From contig JBAZUK010000001.1 in assembly GCA_041661445.1 (NCBI GenBank), positions 310,001 to 374,000 on the forward strand: 64,000 nt of DNA, written 5' to 3'. Position 1 is the first letter of the stretch. Each line of letters begins with the position of its first letter. Origin of the DNA: JBAZUK01 sp041661445. GTDB lineage: Bacteria > Chlamydiota > Chlamydiia > Chlamydiales > SM23-39. The translations under genes were made by a program, and so were the position numbers. Below the pieces are notes generated by a model that was not told the origin of the DNA, made no database searches, and saw nothing but the letters and a program-made list of their open reading frames with translations. This document shows, in pieces, positions 44,324-52,204 of the stretch.

Positions 44324-45789
44324 TTTAACATTTTATAGATTTCTAAGTATTGTTTTGCAGTTTTTCCCCAGGAAAAATCTAATTTCATGTTCTTTTGGAC
44401 AAGAAGATTAAACTCGGAATTATGTTCTTCTTTAAATTTCAGGGCCCTATTTATGGCAGAAACAAATTCCTTAGCAGAAAATTCATCGAATGAAAATCCA
44501 TTTCTTTTCTCTTCTGGAATAGTACTGTCATTTAAATCAAATACGGTGTCGGCCAACCCTCCTGTTTTTCTAACAATAGGGATAGTTCCATACCTGAATC
44601 CGATCATTTGAGTTAGCCCGCATGGTTCAAACAAAGAAGGGATTACAATAAAATCAGCAGCTGAGAATATTATATGCGACAGCTTCTCGTTAAATTCAAA
44701 GTTCAAAGAGATGTTCCTGTTGTTTTTTAGATTGTCTTTTAGATCAAAAAACATTTTTCTTGTAGGTTCATCAAAAAAAGTGCCTAACAAGACAAACTGA
44801 ACTTTTTTATTTTTCATTTGCAATATTGCATGTTTAAGAAGTTCGGGTCCTTTTTGAGGAACTAATCTTCCAACTGAACAAATTAATGGATAATCATTTT
44901 TTTCTAAGTTCAAAAGCTCCTGCAGATGTTTTCTGTTACTTTTTTTGGCTTCTACAAGAGGTTGCGCTGCATCATCTGCTGAATATTTCTGAAAAATGAA
45001 TTTGTCACTTGAAGGATTCCAAAATTCTTCATCAATTCCATTTATCAGACCCTTAATCTTTTTTTTGTGTTTCTCTATGGTGGAAAGTAGGTTTTCCGAA
45101 TATTTTTTGGTTAAAATTTCTTTGGCATAATTTTCAGAAACAGGTATAACAAAATCTGAATATACAATGCCGCCTTTGAGCAAATTCAAATCATTGGGAT
45201 TTACAGGATCCTTTAGTCTGTCTTCTTTAAAAAAATAATTTCCATCGATATCTAAATTATTAAGGTCTTGAACCTGACATAGACCTTGATATTGCATGCT
45301 GTGGATAGATAGTACTATTGAATTAATGATAGGATTTTCTTTAGAATAGATTTCTTTATAGATTGGTGCAATAAAAGATGTCGGCCAGTCGTGCAGGTGC
45401 AGTATATCAATTTTTGTGTTCCTCTGTTTTAAATAATCTAAAGCTGTTTTGGAAAAATACAAAAAACGCAATACGTCATCTTTATAGCCATAGATGGCCC
45501 TATCAAAATAATTTTGATCGTCTTCTATCAAAAAAAATTTCACCTTATTGAAGATGGCAGAGTAAATTTTATTTGAATGCCAGACACCCTTTTCGAAAAT
45601 TTTAAAATTTTTTTCTATTAACTTTAGATTTTTTAATTGCTCTGTCTTTAAATTTTTATATTTTGGCAGAAATACTTCTACATCAGAACCTTCTTTTGAA
45701 AGAGCAAGTGTTAGACCTCCAACGACATCACCCAGCCCCCCTACTTTCGCTAGAGGATTATATTCTGATGCAACATGAACTATTTTCAT
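44299..45789 (-). CDS. glgA: Glycogen synthase
   Basis: Elongates alpha-1,4-glucan from ADP-glucose (or UDP-glucose in chlamydiae). 496 residues, GT5 family. The KVGGLGDVV nucleotide-sugar loop lies at the N-terminus, LHLHDWPTS in the first domain, and EPCGLTQMIGFRYGT in the second. Chlamydiae make glycogen, and glgA next to pgsA and ctc is their order. AGGAGA before the ATG sets the start at 45789. Its tail overlaps pgsA by 25 bp. Confidence 0.93.
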   Translation of the reverse strand: MKIVHVASEYNPLAKVGGLGDVVGGLTLALSKEGSDVEVFLPKYKNLKTEQLKNLKLIEKNFKIFEKGVWHSNKIYSAIFNKVKFFLIEDDQNYFDRAIYGYKDDVLRFLYFSKTALDYLKQRNTKIDILHLHDWPTSFIAPIYKEIYSKENPIINSIVLSIHSMQYQGLCQVQDLNNLDIDGNYFFKEDRLKDPVNPNDLNLLKGGIVYSDFVIPVSENYAKEILTKKYSENLLSTIEKHKKKIKGLINGIDEEFWNPSSDKFIFQKYSADDAAQPLVEAKKSNRKHLQELLNLEKNDYPLICSVGRLVPQKGPELLKHAILQMKNKKVQFVLLGTFFDEPTRKMFFDLKDNLKNNRNISLNFEFNEKLSHIIFSAADFIVIPSLFEPCGLTQMIGFRYGTIPIVRKTGGLADTVFDLNDSTIPEEKRNGFSFDEFSAKEFVSAINRALKFKEEHNSEFNLLVQKNMKLDFSWGKTAKQYLEIYKMLNQTKNFFK

Positions 45790-45850
45790 TGAATTCTCCT
45801 TAACTTTTTTTTAGCAAAACGAAATATTTTTTGCATTTAAAATCGTCTGC

Positions 45851-45880
45851 TTGAAAATAAATGTATATTTAACATATATT
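45851..45880 (+). promoter_or_regulatory. Candidate tRNA-Gln promoter
   Basis: TTGAAA (45851-45856), 18-nt spacer, TATATT (45875-45880), 16 bp before the mature tRNA. Confidence 0.5.
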
Positions 45881-45896
45881 TATTATGTTTTTAAAT

Positions 45897-45968
45897 TGGG
45901 GTGTCGCCAAGCGGTAAGGCAGCGGTTTTTGGTACCGCCACGCGGAGGTTCGAATCCTTCCACCCCAA
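45897..45968 (+). tRNA. tRNA-Gln (TTG)
   Basis: Cloverleaf read directly: acceptor TGGGGTG/CACCCCA with discriminator A, D arm GCC..GGC, anticodon stem GCGGT/ACCGC with loop TTTTGGT and anticodon TTG, and T arm GGAGG-TTCGAAT-CCTTC. The 3' CCA is not encoded. Followed 3 nt later by a second structured RNA. Confidence 0.95.
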
Positions 45969-45971
45969 ATG

Positions 45972-46068
45972 ATATTCCAAAGAATTATGCTCATTATGAG
46001 CAAGCCATCTTAATTGATGGAGAGATAGGCGGTTAAAAGTAACTGTATATCCTATCTCTTGGAATAAT
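45972..46068 (+). ncRNA. Unidentified structured RNA downstream of tRNA-Gln
   Basis: Four helices in about 97 nt. A closing stem TATTCCAA (45973-45980) pairs with TTGGAATA (46059-46066). Inside are TGCTCA/TGAGCA (45988-46002), CCATC/GATGG (46005-46020), and a long arm GAGATAGG/CCTATCTC (46022-46029/46051-46058) capped by GGTTA/TAACT. A strong terminator follows. It is not a tRNA (no anticodon or T loop), and lacks the SRP RNA (GGAAGGAAGC) and tmRNA signatures. The evidence is structural pairing only. Confidence 0.6.
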
Positions 46069-46073
46069 GTCTT

Positions 46074-46110
46074 AATATAATTTGTTTTTTATAAACAAAT
46101 TATATTTTTT
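46074..46110 (+). terminator. Intrinsic terminator of tRNA-Gln/structured RNA unit
   Basis: A perfect 14-bp AT stem AATATAATTTGTTT (46074-46087) with AAACAAATTATATT (46093-46106), 5-nt loop, then TTTT. It closes the unit, leaving rplY with its own promoter. Confidence 0.8.
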
Positions 46111-46191
46111 CTTTGGATATCAAAAAAAATTTTAAAACTGAAAGGTTTTATTACTTTTACTAAAAATGCTTAATATAAAAACTTTATTGCT

Positions 46192-46407
46192 GACATAAGA
46201 ATGTCTAAAGAAAAAATTTTAGCAGTTAGTAATAATTTTTGGTTGACTGCCAGGTTTGTAAATAAAAGTCCTACCGTGTGACACGCGGAATGTAATGCCT
46301 ATAAGAGAAGTCTTAAAGGAAAAATGCTTAAGTAAACTAAGCAGCCCATAAGCTTTATGCAAGGAATGTCGCTTAAAAAAAGTACGAAAAAAACATAGGA
46401 TATATAT
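46192..46407 (+). promoter_or_regulatory. Long structured leader of the rplY operon
   Basis: A 216-nt non-coding stretch before rplY that is richer in G+C than its surroundings and has several hairpins: GACAT/ATGTC (46192-46205), CCGTGT-GAC-ACGCGG, TGCTTA/TAAGCA, and CATAA-GCT-TTATG. A minus-strand open frame across it has no ribosome site and odd composition. No known riboswitch recognised. It could autoregulate the ribosomal-protein operon, or be a small RNA. Confidence 0.4.
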
Positions 46408-46959
46408 ATGCAACTTTCTATTTTCAAGAGAGAAAAAAAACAGATAAATAACTTACGCCTTTTAAATAACGTTCCTGCTGTTTTATATGCAAAAGGCATA
46501 CAAAATGAAAACATTTATTTGAAAAAAGATGAGCTTAAGAAAACTTTTGCAACTATAAAACCGGGTGAATTGCCAACAACAATTTTTACTTTAAAAAGTG
46601 AAAAAGAAACTTTTAAAGCGGTAGTTAAAGATATTTCATATTTCGTAACTACTTATGAAGTTCAACATATAGATTTTATGAAACTTGATGAAAAATTAAA
46701 AATTTCAATAAATGTGCCTGTTAGAAGTATCGGCATGGCCGAATCAAAAGGTGTCAAATTAGGCGGCAACTTTAGACAGGTTATGAGAAGCATTAAAGTT
46801 AAATGTTTGCCAAAAGATCTTCCAAAAGAATTTGTTATCGATGTATCGCAAATGGATGTTGGCGAACTAAAAAGATTAGGCGATATCTCTATGCCAAAGG
46901 GTGTTGATCATGTTAATAAAAATATGCAAGAGGTAATTATTTCAATTTCAAAACGATAA
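46408..46959 (+). CDS. rplY: 50S ribosomal protein L25 (CTC type)
   Basis: 183 residues: an N-terminal 5S-rRNA-binding L25 domain plus the C-terminal CTC domain, as in chlamydial ctc. Signature parts: RLLNNVPAVLYAKG, then HIDFMKLDEKLKISI and the VPVRSIGMAESKGVKLGG region. It is the first gene of the ribosomal block; pth starts 1 nt after its stop. Confidence 0.92.
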   Translation: MQLSIFKREKKQINNLRLLNNVPAVLYAKGIQNENIYLKKDELKKTFATIKPGELPTTIFTLKSEKETFKAVVKDISYFVTTYEVQHIDFMKLDEKLKISINVPVRSIGMAESKGVKLGGNFRQVMRSIKVKCLPKDLPKEFVIDVSQMDVGELKRLGDISMPKGVDHVNKNMQEVIISISKR

Positions 46960-46960
46960 T

Positions 46961-47557
46961 ATGACTGTTTATTTAATTGTTGGTCTTGGCAATCCAGGAA
47001 TGTTATATGAAAATACCAGGCATAATTTTGGTTTCAGAATTATTAAGAGACTGGCAGGAAAATATAATTTGGATTTTAAAAAACAAATAAAGCTTCAAGC
47101 TATGGAAGCCATAGGGAAAATATTAGATTGTGAAGTGCATTTGTTAATGCCCCTTACCTATATGAACCTAAGCGGCCAAGCTGTTAAGAAAGCTGTTGAT
47201 TACTACAAAATAGATATTAAAAATATCTTGATTGTAGTTGATGACGCTGACATTGATTTTGAAGAATTCAGATTAAAAGATAGAGGAAAATCAGGCGGTC
47301 ATAAAGGACTTGAAAGTATTGAACAGCATTTAGGTACTCAAAATTATGCAAGATTGAGAGTGGGTATAGGCCGAGAAACAAAAGAATTAAAAGAATTTGT
47401 TTTAGATAAGTTTACAAAAGAAGAAAAAGAAAAACTTTTGGGAATTGAAGAAAAGGCAATATCTCATATTGAGTTATGGCTTGAAAAAGGTACACAAATT
47501 GCTGCAAATGTTGCAAATACTAGAATAAAAAAGCTACAAAAAAATAATGAGGAATAA
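46961..47557 (+). CDS. pth: Peptidyl-tRNA hydrolase
   Basis: Releases peptides from stalled peptidyl-tRNA. 198 residues. GLGNPG, NTRHNFG (catalytic His), LMPLTYMNLSG, VVDDADIDF and GKSGGHKGL are all present. Start ATG 1 nt after the rplY stop; it also precedes rpsF by 2 nt, so translation is coupled through the block. Confidence 0.95.
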   Translation: MTVYLIVGLGNPGMLYENTRHNFGFRIIKRLAGKYNLDFKKQIKLQAMEAIGKILDCEVHLLMPLTYMNLSGQAVKKAVDYYKIDIKNILIVVDDADIDFEEFRLKDRGKSGGHKGLESIEQHLGTQNYARLRVGIGRETKELKEFVLDKFTKEEKEKLLGIEEKAISHIELWLEKGTQIAANVANTRIKKLQKNNEE

Positions 47558-47559
47558 AA

Positions 47560-47904
47560 ATGGATAAACAAAAAAGTCGTCTATATGAAGGGATGTATAT
47601 TTTAAATTCAAACCTTTCTGAAGATGCTAGAAAAAACGCTTTGAATAAAATTAAAAGTTCTATCGAAGAAAAAAAAGGTGAAATTCATAAAATCCATGAT
47701 ATGGGAAAAAGAAAACTTGCTTATGAAATAAACAAGAAAAGAGAAGGATATTATTATCTGATATATTTTTCTATACCAACTAATTACATTCAGGATTTAT
47801 GGAATGAATATCACCTGAATGAAGACCTAATTAGGTTTAGCACCATGAGAACCGATTGCGTTTTAGAAACTCTAGAATTTAAACCTATCGAAATACAAAT
47901 TTAA
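47560..47904 (+). CDS. rpsF: 30S ribosomal protein S6
   Basis: 114 residues. YEGMYILNSNLSED start and GKRKLAYEINKKREGYYYLI in the middle, typical of S6. Binds 16S rRNA with S18, whose gene follows. GAGGAATAAAAATG provides the ribosome site inside the pth end. Confidence 0.93.
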   Translation: MDKQKSRLYEGMYILNSNLSEDARKNALNKIKSSIEEKKGEIHKIHDMGKRKLAYEINKKREGYYYLIYFSIPTNYIQDLWNEYHLNEDLIRFSTMRTDCVLETLEFKPIEIQI

Positions 47905-47917
47905 GAGGATGAAAAAT

Positions 47918-48169
47918 ATGATTAATGAAGAAAATGTAAAAACTATTCCGCTAGCAGCAAAAAGAAAAAAAAGCTGTCCTTTTGTTGCAGCTAAATTTAC
48001 TGGTGTAGATTACAAAGATGTTGAAAATTTAAAAAAATTTATCACAGAAAGAGGAAAGATTTTACCAAGAAGAGTGACTGGCATATCTTTTTATTTCCAA
48101 AAAGAATTAAAAAATGCAATCAAAAAAGCTAGACATATGGCTCTATTACCATTTGTTTCAGAAGAATAA
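47918..48169 (+). CDS. rpsR: 30S ribosomal protein S18
   Basis: 83 residues from the ATG at 47918; AGAGGA lies 8 nt upstream, whereas the ATG at 47909 would overlap that site. Basic core KKSCPFVAAKFTGVDYKDVENLKKFI and RRVTGISFYFQ, the S6-binding protein of the platform. Followed 9 bp later by rplI. Confidence 0.92.
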   Translation: MINEENVKTIPLAAKRKKSCPFVAAKFTGVDYKDVENLKKFITERGKILPRRVTGISFYFQKELKNAIKKARHMALLPFVSEE

Positions 48170-48178
48170 GGAGAATTT

Positions 48179-48778
48179 ATGAAATCGAAGCAGAAATTAT
48201 TACTTCTTCAAGATCGTGAAGATGTAGGAAGAACCGGCGAAGTTGTTAGTGTTAAATTGGGATATGCTAGAAATTTTTTAGTACCAAAAAAAATTGCTAT
48301 TATTGCCGATGCCAATACTTTGAGAATGCAAGATAAACTTCAAAAAGAAAGAGCCATCATAACAGCTCAAGACAGAAAAGAGTCTGAAGAATTAGCAAAA
48401 ATTATTGAGCCAATGATTCTTTCAATTACTGTTAAAGTTGATCCAGAAGGCAAAATGTATGGATCGGTATCTCAGCAAGATATTATTGATTTATTTGCCA
48501 AAGAAAAAATTGATCTTACAAAGAAAAATATTGCTATTAAAAAACACATCAAGGAAATAGGAGAGATCCAGGTTCCAATTAAACTAAAAGAAGATGTTGA
48601 AACAAAAGTAACACTTAAAATAATTCCTGAAAAAGTTGAAATGCCTAAAGAAGAAAAACATAAAAGATCAGAAGAGAAAGCTAAAAAAGAAGGTTCTGAG
48701 GAAGTAGAAAAAGAAGCGGTAAAAACTCAGACCAAAGATAAGAAAGGAAAAAGAAAAGAAGAAAAAACTGAAGAATAA
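48179..48778 (+). CDS. rplI: 50S ribosomal protein L9 with long charged tail
   Basis: 199 residues; the L9 family is usually about 150-170. The N-terminal domain (LLLQDREDVGRTGEVVSVKLGYARNFL, about 1-40), connecting helix and C-terminal RNA-binding domain end near residue 150. The last ~45 residues are a low-complexity Glu/Lys tail (KRSEEKAKKEGSEEV and similar). The role of the tail is unknown. AAGGAG before the ATG. Confidence 0.92.
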   Translation: MKSKQKLLLLQDREDVGRTGEVVSVKLGYARNFLVPKKIAIIADANTLRMQDKLQKERAIITAQDRKESEELAKIIEPMILSITVKVDPEGKMYGSVSQQDIIDLFAKEKIDLTKKNIAIKKHIKEIGEIQVPIKLKEDVETKVTLKIIPEKVEMPKEEKHKRSEEKAKKEGSEEVEKEAVKTQTKDKKGKRKEEKTEE

Positions 48779-48779
48779 A

Positions 48780-49625
48780 GTGAATGATTTAACTTATTAT
48801 TCGCCTGCTAAGGTAAACCTTTTTTTCAAGGTGTTAAATAAACGAAGCGATGGATATCATGATATTGCATCGCTTTATCAAACGGTTAATCTCTTTGATA
48901 TTATCTCTATCAAAAAATCAAAAAAAGACTCATTTACCTGCCTAAGTAAAATTATTGATCTTAAATGGGATGATGGCAATCTGATAAAAAAAGCTCTTTT
49001 GCTTTTTCGGGAAAAAACCAGAATCAATCATAGTGTAGAAATCATTTTAAATAAAAATATCCCGATAGAGGCAGGTCTCGGCGGCGGCAGCTCAAATGCT
49101 GCAACTATGTTATTTGCATTAAATGAGTTGTTTGATAACCCACTAAATGTTTCTGAGCTTAAAAGCATTTCAAGTAAAATTGGAGCAGATGTCGCATTTT
49201 TTTTTTCAAGCGGCAAGGCTTTTTGCAGAGGGATAGGGGATGTTTTTGAGGAAATAAAACCAGAAGGAAGAATAGATTTTTATATAGCTAAGCCTAGTTT
49301 TGGCATGTCTACAAAAAAAGTTTATCAAAACGTCAAGCTTGGGCTACTCATAAAACAAGATTCAAATAATTTACGCGAGTTGGTTTATAATAATAAAATT
49401 AGTTATTTTAATGATTTAGAAGTGTCGGCTTTTGAACTTGAGCCAAGATTAAGTGAAGTTAAAAATCAATTGATGAAGATGGGCTTTGATAGAGTTGTTA
49501 TGACCGGAAGTGGCTCGAGTTTTTTATGTTTCGGGGAAGTTCCTATAATAGAAAATAAAGAAATTAACTTTTATAAAGTTTTTAATATCCAAAGAAATCC
49601 TAAAAATTGGTATTCTTTAGCTTGA
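48780..49625 (+). CDS. ispE: 4-diphosphocytidyl-2-C-methyl-D-erythritol kinase
   Basis: A GHMP kinase of the MEP isoprenoid pathway. 281 residues. The start is GTG 1 nt after the L9 stop; an out-of-frame ATG follows 4 nt later. YYSPAKVNLFFKVLNKRSDGYHDI and the phosphate loop EAGLGGGSSNAA, then MTGSGSSFLCFG, are present. Same position after rplI as in Chlamydia (ychB). Confidence 0.93.
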   Translation: MNDLTYYSPAKVNLFFKVLNKRSDGYHDIASLYQTVNLFDIISIKKSKKDSFTCLSKIIDLKWDDGNLIKKALLLFREKTRINHSVEIILNKNIPIEAGLGGGSSNAATMLFALNELFDNPLNVSELKSISSKIGADVAFFFSSGKAFCRGIGDVFEEIKPEGRIDFYIAKPSFGMSTKKVYQNVKLGLLIKQDSNNLRELVYNNKISYFNDLEVSAFELEPRLSEVKNQLMKMGFDRVVMTGSGSSFLCFGEVPIIENKEINFYKVFNIQRNPKNWYSLA

Positions 49626-49643
49626 GAATGAGTTAGGGGTATT

Positions 49644-50636
49644 ATGAAACCATCTATTCAAGAGAAAATGATAATTATAACTGGGGCCAGTGGTTTTATA
49701 GGCTCTTGTGTTTTACGTTATTTAAATGATAAAGGATATTCCAGCTTTTTACTCGTAGATGATTTAAAAAACTGTAAATGGAAGAATTTAGTCGGTAAAA
49801 AATTTATAGATATCATCCCCAAAGAAGAGCTTTTTAAGTTTCTAGAAGGCAGGGAAAATGAAATTGAGGCAATAATTCATCTAGGGGCATGTTCTTCAAC
49901 AATCTGCAGCGATGAAAATTATCTTTTTGAAAACAATTACAGATTTTCTAAAAAATTGGCCGAATATGCAGTTCCAAACAATATAAGATTTATCTATGCT
50001 TCGTCGGCAGCAACTTATGGGAATGGTGATCAGGGGTTTGTCGATGATGAAAACAATCTTGAAAAATTGAAACCTATAAATATGTATGCATATTCAAAAC
50101 ATCTTTTTGACCTTTGGGCTAAGAGAAATGGTTATTTAGATAAAATTGTTGGTTTAAAATATTTTAATGTTTTTGGCCCCAATGAATATCATAAAGGCCC
50201 AATGGCATCAATGATATTAAAAATGCTAACAAAAATTAAAAAAGACGGCAGTATTTCGCTTTTTGAGTCCAATGATCTTAAAAACTTTAAGAACGGAGAA
50301 CAGAAAAGAGATTTTATTTATGTTAAAGATGCGGCTTACATGACAGCCCTTTTATTAGAAAAGCCATATAATGATGTTTGTGGTATTTTCAATATTGGAA
50401 CAGGAAACGCATCTACTTGGAATGAACTTGCCTTGGCCTTATTTAAATCTCTTAACATGAAACCCAATATAGAATATGTTCCGATGCCGAATGAATTAGT
50501 TGGTCAGTATCAGAATTATACCCAGGCCGATATGACAAAATATAAAAAAACATTTAAAAGTCTTAAGCTGACAAATATTCAAGATGCAGTTAAGGATTAC
50601 GTTCAAAATTATTTGCTTATAGATAAAAGATGGTAA
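49644..50636 (+). CDS. hldD: ADP-L-glycero-D-manno-heptose-6-epimerase
   Basis: Last step of ADP-heptose synthesis for lipopolysaccharide inner core. 330 residues, SDR fold: ITGASGFIGSCVL, LGACSSTICSDENYLFENNY and the YAYSKH catalytic pair. Overlaps hldE by 7 nt, so the two heptose genes are coupled. Chlamydiaceae lack heptose in their core as far as I know; its presence suggests an environmental chlamydia. Confidence 0.88.
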   Translation: MKPSIQEKMIIITGASGFIGSCVLRYLNDKGYSSFLLVDDLKNCKWKNLVGKKFIDIIPKEELFKFLEGRENEIEAIIHLGACSSTICSDENYLFENNYRFSKKLAEYAVPNNIRFIYASSAATYGNGDQGFVDDENNLEKLKPINMYAYSKHLFDLWAKRNGYLDKIVGLKYFNVFGPNEYHKGPMASMILKMLTKIKKDGSISLFESNDLKNFKNGEQKRDFIYVKDAAYMTALLLEKPYNDVCGIFNIGTGNASTWNELALALFKSLNMKPNIEYVPMPNELVGQYQNYTQADMTKYKKTFKSLKLTNIQDAVKDYVQNYLLIDKRW

Positions 50637-51973
50637 AATTAACAGGAACTTTTTCTAAACTCCAAAAAATCAACGCTCTAGTGATAGGCGATTTCATGTT
50701 AGATCGCTATACCTATGGAGATATCAATAGAATTTCTCCTGAAGCACCGGTTTCTGTCTTGAAAGTTGCAGATGAGAAAATGCAGCCGGGAGGTGCCGGA
50801 AACGTTGTTTTGAATTTACTTTCTTTAGGCTCGAATGTTACAGCAATCGGAAGAGTCGGCGATGATATAGAAGGAGAAATTTTATTAAAAATATTAAAAC
50901 AGAAAAAAGCATCTGTTGAGAATATTTTTATTCAAAAAAATTACAAGACCCCTTTGAAAAACAGATATATTGCGGCAAATCAGCAAATACTAAGAGTGGA
51001 TTTTGAAAATGTTATTTCTTTAGATGATGATTTAGAAAAAAAGATAATAAAAAAAATACCTGAAATTCTTTCTGCCGTTCAAGTTGTTGCCATATCTGAT
51101 TATGCAAAAGGGTTTCTATCAGATAGATTAATCAGATTTGTTATAGATGCTGCAAAAAAAAGAAATGTTCCTGTAATAATCGATCCTAAGGGAAATGATT
51201 TTAATAAATACAAATTCGCAGATATCATTAAACCGAATCTTAAAGAAGCTTATGCAGCAGCAAAACTTGGAGAAAAAGAAGATCTGGATAAAGTTGCTAA
51301 AATAATTCTTAAGAAAACAAAAATCAGCAATCTTCTGATCACAAGATCGCAGCATGGGATATCACTTTTTTCAGAAGATAATAAAAGGAAAGATTTTCCG
51401 GTAAGTTCCAAAGAAGTCAAGGATGTTACCGGAGCTGGCGATACTGTATTAGCTATGCTCTGCATCGCTGTGGCAAATAAATTGGAATTGGAGCATGCAT
51501 GTCAGTTATCAAATATTGCCGCTTCAATTGCAATTGAACATATCGGATGTCATCAGATTACTTTAAATGAATTTGCGAAAAGGCTTCTTGAACATGATAT
51601 AGAAAATAAGATATTTGATTTTTCACACCTGTTTGCACTTAAAAAAGTTCTGGAAAATAAGAAATTCTCCTTATTAGCTCTGAGCTCAAGGCCTGGTTTG
51701 AATACGGCTGTTTTTAGAGCTATTAAAAACCTTTCAGTAGATCAAAGTGTGATTATCTATATCTTAGATCCAAAACCTGATGATGACTTTGTTGAACTGT
51801 TATCATCTCTTAATGAAGTTGATTTTATAATTTTAAAAAATGAAAATCTTAACGATCTGTTAAATGAAATTATCCCCGAACATATATATGTAATGAAAAA
51901 AGATAAGCCTTTGAAGCTGAAAAATCATAAAGATTTGGTTTTAGAAAAATTTAATGAACCTGCTTTAAATTAA
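50630..51973 (+). CDS. hldE: HldE: heptose kinase with degenerate nucleotidyltransferase domain
   Basis: 447 residues. The ribokinase-like half (1 to about 320: GDFMLDRYTYGD, PGGAGNVVLNL, VTGAGDTVLAM) should phosphorylate heptose-7-phosphate. The second half aligns with the cytidylyltransferase-like domain of HldE but has FSHLFALKK where FDLLHxGH should be, so the HxGH catalytic motif is lost; the later LNEVDFIIL and IIPEHIYVM stretches keep the fold. The adenylyl step must therefore be done elsewhere or not at all. Length slightly short of the usual ~475. Confidence 0.85.
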   Translation: MVKLTGTFSKLQKINALVIGDFMLDRYTYGDINRISPEAPVSVLKVADEKMQPGGAGNVVLNLLSLGSNVTAIGRVGDDIEGEILLKILKQKKASVENIFIQKNYKTPLKNRYIAANQQILRVDFENVISLDDDLEKKIIKKIPEILSAVQVVAISDYAKGFLSDRLIRFVIDAAKKRNVPVIIDPKGNDFNKYKFADIIKPNLKEAYAAAKLGEKEDLDKVAKIILKKTKISNLLITRSQHGISLFSEDNKRKDFPVSSKEVKDVTGAGDTVLAMLCIAVANKLELEHACQLSNIAASIAIEHIGCHQITLNEFAKRLLEHDIENKIFDFSHLFALKKVLENKKFSLLALSSRPGLNTAVFRAIKNLSVDQSVIIYILDPKPDDDFVELLSSLNEVDFIILKNENLNDLLNEIIPEHIYVMKKDKPLKLKNHKDLVLEKFNEPALN

Positions 51974-51997
51974 CTGAGACAAAAATATTTTTGCAGG

Positions 51998-52022
51998 AAA
52001 AATAACAGGATTATGTTATTTT
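51998..52022 (+). terminator. Possible terminator after hldE
   Basis: AT-rich inverted repeat AAAATAAC (51999-52006) / GTTATTTT (52015-52022) with an 8-nt loop, 25 bp after the stop. Weak. Confidence 0.35.
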
Positions 52023-52204
52023 AGTCGCGACTATTTTAATATACTATTTAAAACGGTCATATTTAAATGGCTTATTATTAGTATTATATGATTTTTAAAA
52101 TTTATTTTTTTAAATTATGTTTATAAAATTATTTTGAAAAACATTATTAAGTTTTGATGTTTAATTTTATAAAATCATCTTAGTATTTTTAGATGAGAAA
52201 GCAT

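Noticed and set aside
45972..46068. Reading the structured RNA as a second tRNA
   Set aside because: No T loop (TTC sequence), no 7-nt anticodon loop, and arms of the wrong length.
46300..46400. AAGCAGCCC stretch in the rplY leader resembling part of SRP RNA
   Set aside because: The defining GGAAGGAAGC and paired apical loop of SRP RNA are absent.
46219..46413. Minus-strand open frame of 64 codons over the rplY leader
   Set aside because: Composition (many Phe, His and Leu), no ribosome site, and position over a structured leader all argue against a gene.
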